From: Methyloversatilis universalis FAM5
GTDB taxonomy: Bacteria; Pseudomonadota; Gammaproteobacteria; Burkholderiales; Rhodocyclaceae
Assembly (NCBI RefSeq): GCF_000214035.2
Contig: NZ_AFHG01000057.1
Location: 1 to 64,000, forward strand
Direction: 5' to 3'
DNA length: 64,000 nt
The notes below the pieces were generated by a model. That model had not been told where the DNA came from. It was given only the letters and a program-made list of their open reading frames with translations, and did no database searches. The translations under genes and the position numbers were made by a program. This document shows, one piece after another, positions 57,353 through 64,000 of the stretch. Position 1 is the first letter of the stretch. Each line of letters starts with the position of its first letter.

Positions 57353-57385
57353 ATGCGCACCTGAAGCAACGAATCAGGTGCGCAT
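57353..57385. repeat. Perfect 12-base inverted repeat just downstream of gyrB
   Basis: ATGCGCACCTGA-N9-TCAGGTGCGCAT has fully complementary arms and ends 12 bases before the gyrB stop region (gyrB reads on the minus strand). It could be a hairpin terminator, but no T-run follows on the minus strand, so an RNA-stability hairpin or protein-binding dyad are alternatives. Confidence 0.7.
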
Positions 57386-57397
57386 GGATAGCATCAA

Positions 57398-59935
<2,538 letters not shown>

Positions 59936-59937
59936 TC

Positions 59938-59969
59938 AAAAAACGGAACGCCCGGCACGGGGCCGGGCG
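59938..59969 (-). terminator. Rho-independent terminator downstream of dnaN
   Basis: The stem CGCCCGGC-ACGGG-GCCGGGCG (59949-59969) is followed on the minus strand, after five bases, by a run of six T (59938-59943). It lies between dnaN and gyrB, so gyrB probably has its own promoter further into this 95-base gap. Confidence 0.7.
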
Positions 59970-59991
59970 GGTACGGCGGGCGGCGCGGGGC

Positions 59992-61101
59992 TTACACGCG
60001 CATCGGCATCACGACGTACTTGAACGCGTCGGTACCGGGCAGCGTGATGAGCGCGCTGCTGTTGCCGTCGTTCAGGCGCAGGCTCAGCGTGTCGCCGCTG
60101 ACGTTGTTCAGCACGTCCAGCAGGTAGCTCACGTTGAAGCCGATGTCGAGGCCTTCGCCGCTGTAATCGACTTCCAGCTCTTCCACCGCTTCTTCCTGCT
60201 CGGCATTGCTCGAAATGAGCTTCAGCGTGCCTGCGGACAGCACGACACGCACGCCCTTGAACTTCTCGTTGGTCAGGATGGCGGCGCGCTGCAGGGCCGG
60301 CAGGAAGGTGGCGCGCTGCAGCAGCAGTTCCTTCGGGTGGTCCTTCGGGATCACGCGCTCGTAGTCCGGGAACTTGCCGTCGATCAGCTTGGTGATCAGT
60401 TCGACCGAGCCGAAGCGCAGGCGGGCCTGGTTGGCGCCGAGTTCGATGTCGACCGGATCGTCGATGTCGGCCAGCTGGCGGGCCAGCTCGAGCACGGTCT
60501 TGCGCGGCAGGATCACGTCCAGCTTGCCGGTGACACCGGGCAGCGGTTCGGACACGAAGGCCAGGCGGTGACCGTCGGTGGCCACCAGACGCATTTCCTC
60601 GTCGCCGACCGACAGCAGCAGACCGTTCAGGTAGTAGCGGATGTCCTGCTGTGCCATCGAGTACTGCACCAGCGACAGCAGGCGCTTCAGCGTTTTCTGG
60701 CTCAGGCTGATCTTGGTGGTTTCGCCGTCGGCCAGCTGCATGCGCGGATAGTCCTGCGCCGGCAGGGTCTGCAGCGTGAAGCGGCTCTTGCCGGCACGCA
60801 CCGTGAGCTTGCGTTCGTCGGCGTCCAGGCTCACTTCCTGACCTTCGGGCAGCGCGCGCAGGATGTCCTGCAGCTTGCGTGCGGCCACGGTGAGCGAAGC
60901 CGGCTGGGCGGCGCTGATGCTGCCGGTGGAGCGGGTACGGATCTGGATCTCGATGTCGGTGGCGAGCAGGGTGAGCGCGTCGCCTTCGATGTCGATCAGG
61001 ACGTTGGACAGGATGGGCAGCGTGTGACGCTTCTCAACGATGCCGCTGACCGATTGCAGGGGCCGAAGAAGCTGTTCGCGTTCTATCTTCATTAAGAGCA
61101 T
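59992..61101 (-). CDS. dnaN: DNA polymerase III beta subunit (sliding clamp)
   Basis: The 369-residue clamp encircles DNA and tethers polymerase III. It opens LLRPLQSVSGIVEKRHTLPILSNVLIDIEGDALTLLATDIEIQI and ends with ALITLPGTDAFKYVVMPMRV, the canonical C-terminus. The first ATG (61101) is chosen because AGAGG lies eight bases upstream; a second ATG three codons later is possible. Confidence 0.97.
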   Translation of the reverse strand: MLLMKIEREQLLRPLQSVSGIVEKRHTLPILSNVLIDIEGDALTLLATDIEIQIRTRSTGSISAAQPASLTVAARKLQDILRALPEGQEVSLDADERKLTVRAGKSRFTLQTLPAQDYPRMQLADGETTKISLSQKTLKRLLSLVQYSMAQQDIRYYLNGLLLSVGDEEMRLVATDGHRLAFVSEPLPGVTGKLDVILPRKTVLELARQLADIDDPVDIELGANQARLRFGSVELITKLIDGKFPDYERVIPKDHPKELLLQRATFLPALQRAAILTNEKFKGVRVVLSAGTLKLISSNAEQEEAVEELEVDYSGEGLDIGFNVSYLLDVLNNVSGDTLSLRLNDGNSSALITLPGTDAFKYVVMPMRV

Positions 61102-61339
61102 TTTGTAAACCTCTGTAAACCGTTAACGTCGACCGATTTCTGTGGATAAGGCAAAAAAACGCTTCGAATTCAAAATATTGTGAGCTGTATGGTCTTCTGT
61201 ATAAGCGGCCATTCCGTGGACGAACAAATGTGGATGAAAGTCGGCCCGTCGCAAAAAGGCGGACTTGTCCACACGCTTGTCCCCTGCGTTCAGACCTGTT
61301 TATCCATACACATTCACAGCTTCGTTCACAGCCTGACCT
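61102..61339. other. oriC: Likely replication origin region (DnaA-box cluster)
   Basis: The 238-base dnaA-dnaN gap contains a perfect DnaA box TGTGGATAA (61141-61149) and near matches TGTGGATGA (61229-61237), TTGTCCACA (61265-61273) and TTATCCATA (61300-61308), plus an AT-rich stretch (61150-61180, including caaaatatt). This is a typical oriC arrangement. One more perfect box lies upstream of dnaA (62952-62960), so the origin might be bipartite. Confidence 0.65.
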
Positions 61340-62785
61340 TCACTTGCGCAGCGTCTGTATGAGCACGTGCAGGTCGTGGTTCAGCACTTCATCCTTCAGT
61401 CTCAGGTCGGCGATGGTGCGACAGGCGTGCAGCACCGTCGTGTGGTCACGCCCGCCGAAGGATTCGCCGATCGCCGGATAGCTTTCCGGCGTCAGCTCCT
61501 TGGCCAGGAACATCGCCACCTGACGCGGCCGCGCGATCGCGCGCGTCCGCTTCTTCGAATACATCTCCGACACCTTGATCTTGTAGTAGTCGGAGACGGT
61601 CTTCTGGATGAATTCCAGCGTGATCTGCCGGTTGTGTGCACCGAGCAGGTCCTTCAGCGCCTCGCGCGCCACCTCGACCGAAATCGGCACGGTGTGGAAG
61701 TGCGCGAAGGCGATCACCTTCTTCAGCGCGCCCTCGAGCTCGCGCACGTTGCTGCGGATGTTCTTGGCGATCAGGAAGGCAACGTCCTCGCCCACCTTCA
61801 CCCGCTCCATCTCGGCCTTCTTCTTCAGGATGGCCACCCGCATTTCCAGCTCGGGCGGCTCGATCTGCACCGTGAGGCCCCAGCCGAAACGGGTGGTCAG
61901 GCGTTCCTCGACCCCCTGGATGTTCTTCGGGTAGGTGTCACAGGTGATGACGATCTGCTTCTTCGCGTCAGTCAGCGCATTGAAGGCGTAGAAGAACTCC
62001 TCCTGCGTGCGCGTCTTGTTGTTGAAGAACTGGATGTCGTCGATCAGCAGCACGTCGAGCGAACGGTAGTAGCGCTTGAAGGCGTCGAAGCTCTTCTGCT
62101 GGTAGGCACGCACCACGTCGGCGTAATAGTCGTCGGCATGCACGTAGCGGATGACCGCGTCCGGGTTGTGCCGCATCACCTCGTTGCCCAGCGCATGCAC
62201 CAGGTGGGTCTTGCCCAGACCCACACCGCCATAGATGAAGATGGGGTTGTAGGACATGCCCGGGTTCTGGGCGACCTGGACCGCGGCGGCGCGGGCGAGC
62301 TCGTTGGCGCGGCCGGTGACCAGATTGTCGAAGGTGAAGCCCGGATTCAGGCGCGAGCGGTCCCGCTCGCCACCGCCGTCGATGACGCTGCGGGTCAGGA
62401 TGGCGGGTGCGGCCACCCGGGTGCTGTCGGTGCTGTCCGCGCGCAGTGCGGCGACGCGGTTCCTTTCCGGTTGTTCGGGCGCAGCGGTGCTGGCCGCCGG
62501 AGTGCGCTCGTCGGCGGCTGCCGGTGCCGGAGTGCGCGTGCCGGCTTCGGGCAGGCTGAGCCGGACCGACAGCGGCTGCGAGAAGTACTCGAGCCCCAGT
62601 GCTTCGATGCGCGAAAGATAGCGCTCACGGACCCACTGCAGCACGAACCGGTTCGGTGCGACGATGGCCAGCGAGTCGTCTTCGCTCGGGCCGATGCGCA
62701 ATCCCTTGATCCAGGTCTGGTACTGCTGTGCGGGGAGTTCCTGTTCGAAGCGGCTGAGGCAGACTTCCCAAAACTGTTGCATCAT
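61340..62785 (-). CDS. dnaA: Chromosomal replication initiator DnaA
   Basis: The 481-residue AAA+ initiator binds DnaA boxes at oriC. Domain I is FWEVCLSRFEQELPAQQYQTWIKGLR; a low-complexity domain II follows (residues about 90-140). Domain III has Walker A YGGVGLGKTHLVHALGNE and Walker B DVLLIDDIQFF. Domain IV has the DNA-binding signature GGRDHTTVLHACRTI. The ATG at 62785 (MMQQFWE) is the family start. Confidence 0.98.
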   Translation of the reverse strand: MMQQFWEVCLSRFEQELPAQQYQTWIKGLRIGPSEDDSLAIVAPNRFVLQWVRERYLSRIEALGLEYFSQPLSVRLSLPEAGTRTPAPAAADERTPAASTAAPEQPERNRVAALRADSTDSTRVAAPAILTRSVIDGGGERDRSRLNPGFTFDNLVTGRANELARAAAVQVAQNPGMSYNPIFIYGGVGLGKTHLVHALGNEVMRHNPDAVIRYVHADDYYADVVRAYQQKSFDAFKRYYRSLDVLLIDDIQFFNNKTRTQEEFFYAFNALTDAKKQIVITCDTYPKNIQGVEERLTTRFGWGLTVQIEPPELEMRVAILKKKAEMERVKVGEDVAFLIAKNIRSNVRELEGALKKVIAFAHFHTVPISVEVAREALKDLLGAHNRQITLEFIQKTVSDYYKIKVSEMYSKKRTRAIARPRQVAMFLAKELTPESYPAIGESFGGRDHTTVLHACRTIADLRLKDEVLNHDLHVLIQTLRK

Positions 62786-62929
62786 GGTCTGCGTGGTCGC
62801 CGGGTCGATGTTCTGAGTTTGCGGGACAGCGTTGCGGAGGCGTCCTGACCCGTTACTGCGCGCCTGTGCCGATCGCTGCGATCGGAGGCGCCGGGTCGGC
62901 GCTGCTTTGTATGCTGTTATGAGGGAAGG

Positions 62930-62960
62930 ATTCTAGCGATTTCGGGCCTTCTTATCCACA
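62930..62960 (-). promoter_or_regulatory. Putative dnaA promoter with overlapping DnaA box
   Basis: A perfect DnaA box TTATCCACA (62952-62960) lies immediately upstream of a -10-like TAGAAT (minus strand, 62930-62935). DnaA bound here would cover the -35 region, the classical autorepression layout. The 378-base gap between dnaA and rpmH otherwise contains only the rpmH promoter. Confidence 0.5.
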
Positions 62961-63101
62961 GGCCCGCACCTCACGAAAGCGGTTGACAGACGCCGCAGGG
63001 AGGCCGCTTTGGCGCCGCTTTCGCGCTGAGAGCCCGCAAGGGCGCCGGGCAAAAATATTTTCGGCGCCCGCTGAGCGTCCGCGTGCAAGGTCCGGAAAGG
63101 A

Positions 63102-63130
63102 TTGACAAAGCGGGGCTTTTCCGCTGTAAT
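63102..63130 (+). promoter_or_regulatory. Sigma-70 promoter of rpmH
   Basis: TTGACA (63102-63107) and TGTAAT (63125-63130) are separated by 17 bases, close to consensus. Transcription would begin near 63137, about 27 bases before the rpmH ATG. Confidence 0.8.
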
Positions 63131-63163
63131 CGCGCGTTTTCGCCAATACCCAGAGAGCACGCC

Positions 63164-63298
63164 ATGAAGCGTACCTATCAGCCGTCGAAAGTCCGTCGTG
63201 CCCGCACCCACGGTTTCCTGGAGCGCATGCGCACCCGTGGTGGCCGCGCCGTCATCCGCGCCCGCCGTTCCAAGGGCCGCGCCCGCCTGGCAGTCTGA
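63164..63298 (+). CDS. rpmH: Ribosomal protein L34
   Basis: The 44-residue protein [20 protein letters not shown]... matches bacterial L34 throughout ([20 protein letters not shown]). The ATG at 63164 follows a CAGAGAG ribosome site. It precedes rnpA in the conserved origin-proximal order. Confidence 0.98.
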   Translation: MKRTYQPSKVRRARTHGFLERMRTRGGRAVIRARRSKGRARLAV

Positions 63299-63384
63299 CG
63301 CCAGACCCTGCAGTTTCCGGCCGGTTGGCAGGTGAGCCCGACAAGGTGAACCCCCACGCACGGTCCGGAGAGCAGGCTGCCGAC

Positions 63385-63765
63385 ATGCACAGCGGCAGTT
63401 TCGCGTTCCGTCCCGAATACCGGCTCAGAAAAACGGATGAGTTCTCATCCGTTTTTTCTTTGAGGCGTACCCAGCGCAGTCGACATTTCGTGATCCATCA
63501 CGGACCGTCCGGCTGCGATGGCGCTCGTCTGGGCGTCGTGGTGGCCAAGCGCTTCCTGAAGCGCGCGAACGCCCGCAACCTGGTCAAGCGCCTGGCGCGG
63601 GAAGCATTCCGTCACCAGCGTCCGGCGCTCAAGCCGGTCGACATCATCCTGCGGCTCAACGCCCGTCCGGACGGACTGGACCGCAAGCGCCTGCGCGAAG
63701 AAATCGACGCGCTGCTGGCCCGCATGCGTCGTCCCGCCGCCGAGCCGTCGGGAGACCCGGCATGA
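63385..63765 (+). CDS. rnpA: Ribonuclease P protein component
   Basis: The 126-residue protein helps the RNase P RNA mature tRNA 5' ends. The family core is visible: [44 protein letters not shown] use the ATG at 63385 after GGAGAGCAG; an upstream ATG at 63325 adds 20 unconserved residues. It overlaps yidD by four bases. Confidence 0.94.
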   Translation: MHSGSFAFRPEYRLRKTDEFSSVFSLRRTQRSRHFVIHHGPSGCDGARLGVVVAKRFLKRANARNLVKRLAREAFRHQRPALKPVDIILRLNARPDGLDRKRLREEIDALLARMRRPAAEPSGDPA

Positions 63766-63971
63766 AATCCGTCCTGCTCGGCCTGATTGCGGTCTATCGT
63801 TACGCCATCAGTCCGCTGCTGGGCCGTAACTGCCGTTTCATGCCCAGCTGTTCAGAATACGCAGGCGAAGCCATCCGCCGTCACGGCAGCGTCCGTGGCA
63901 GCTGGCTGGCACTGAAGCGCGTGTCGCGCTGTCATCCGTGGCATCCGGGCGGTTACGACCCGGTACCCTGA
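63762..63971 (+). CDS. yidD: Membrane protein insertion efficiency factor YidD
   Basis: The 69-residue protein has the YidD signature: [32 protein letters not shown] and [17 protein letters not shown]. It aids YidC-dependent insertion of membrane proteins. yidC would be expected just past the window end; the last 29 bases hold no gene start. Confidence 0.96.
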   Translation: MKSVLLGLIAVYRYAISPLLGRNCRFMPSCSEYAGEAIRRHGSVRGSWLALKRVSRCHPWHPGGYDPVP

Positions 63972-64000
63972 CGCCACCTTCCGACCTTCACACGATTCCG

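Overview
The window is GC-rich (roughly two thirds G+C) and gene-dense. It looks like a chromosomal segment of a facultatively autotrophic betaproteobacterium. The red-type (form IC) RuBisCO with CbbX, the hup/hox hydrogenase order and the dnaA-dnaN-gyrB / rpmH-rnpA-yidD arrangement fit Rhodocyclales or a neighbouring group. That placement is inference; no rRNA is present.

Layout. 1-866: remnants of two insertion sequences. 867-8464: small plus-strand housekeeping and hypothetical genes (two secreted proteins, transglutaminase-like, SRPBCC, cupin, FMN-binding, membrane proteins, SodC, DbpA). 8788-32805: a minus-strand hydrogen and nickel island of about 24 kb. Read in transcription order it holds the O2-tolerant membrane-bound uptake hydrogenase hupSL, hupE (nickel permease family), hupC, a lone HigA-like gene, hupDFGHIJK, hypABFCDE, an unknown gene, hypX, hoxA, the H2-sensing regulatory hydrogenase hoxB/hoxC with a foreign-looking HEPN-like gene between them, nikR, and a TonB-dependent receptor under a NikR-like operator. 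33358-34488: a glyoxylate-type aminotransferase. 34760-47321: divergent cbbR and the Calvin cycle operon cbbL-S-X-Y-E-Z-F-P-T-(cbbG-like)-A. 47487-56592: the HoxJ/HupT-type kinase, an AraC regulator, an EamA transporter, an esterase, a GGDEF/EAL protein, an N-acetyltransferase and a Tat-exported acetamidase-family protein. 56870-64000: phnA, gyrB, dnaN, a DnaA-box-rich likely origin, dnaA, then divergent rpmH-rnpA-yidD.

How it works together. The uptake hydrogenase supplies electrons from H2 and the cbb operon fixes CO2, so the region encodes hydrogen-driven autotrophy. HoxBC senses H2, HoxJ and HoxA relay the signal, and a sigma-54-like element plus an FNR-type box upstream of hupS suggest joint H2 and oxygen control. 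NikR and the TonB receptor probably secure nickel for both hydrogenases.

Most unusual points: (1) the cbbG slot of the Calvin operon holds an intact but catalytically degenerate GAPDH-like gene; (2) a lower-GC HEPN-like gene is inserted between the two subunits of the H2 sensor; (3) a perfect NikR-like palindrome fronts a TonB receptor gene; (4) a solitary HigA-like antitoxin lies within the hup operon; (5) a REP-like palindromic repeat family recurs at four intergenic loci, including between cbbL and cbbS.
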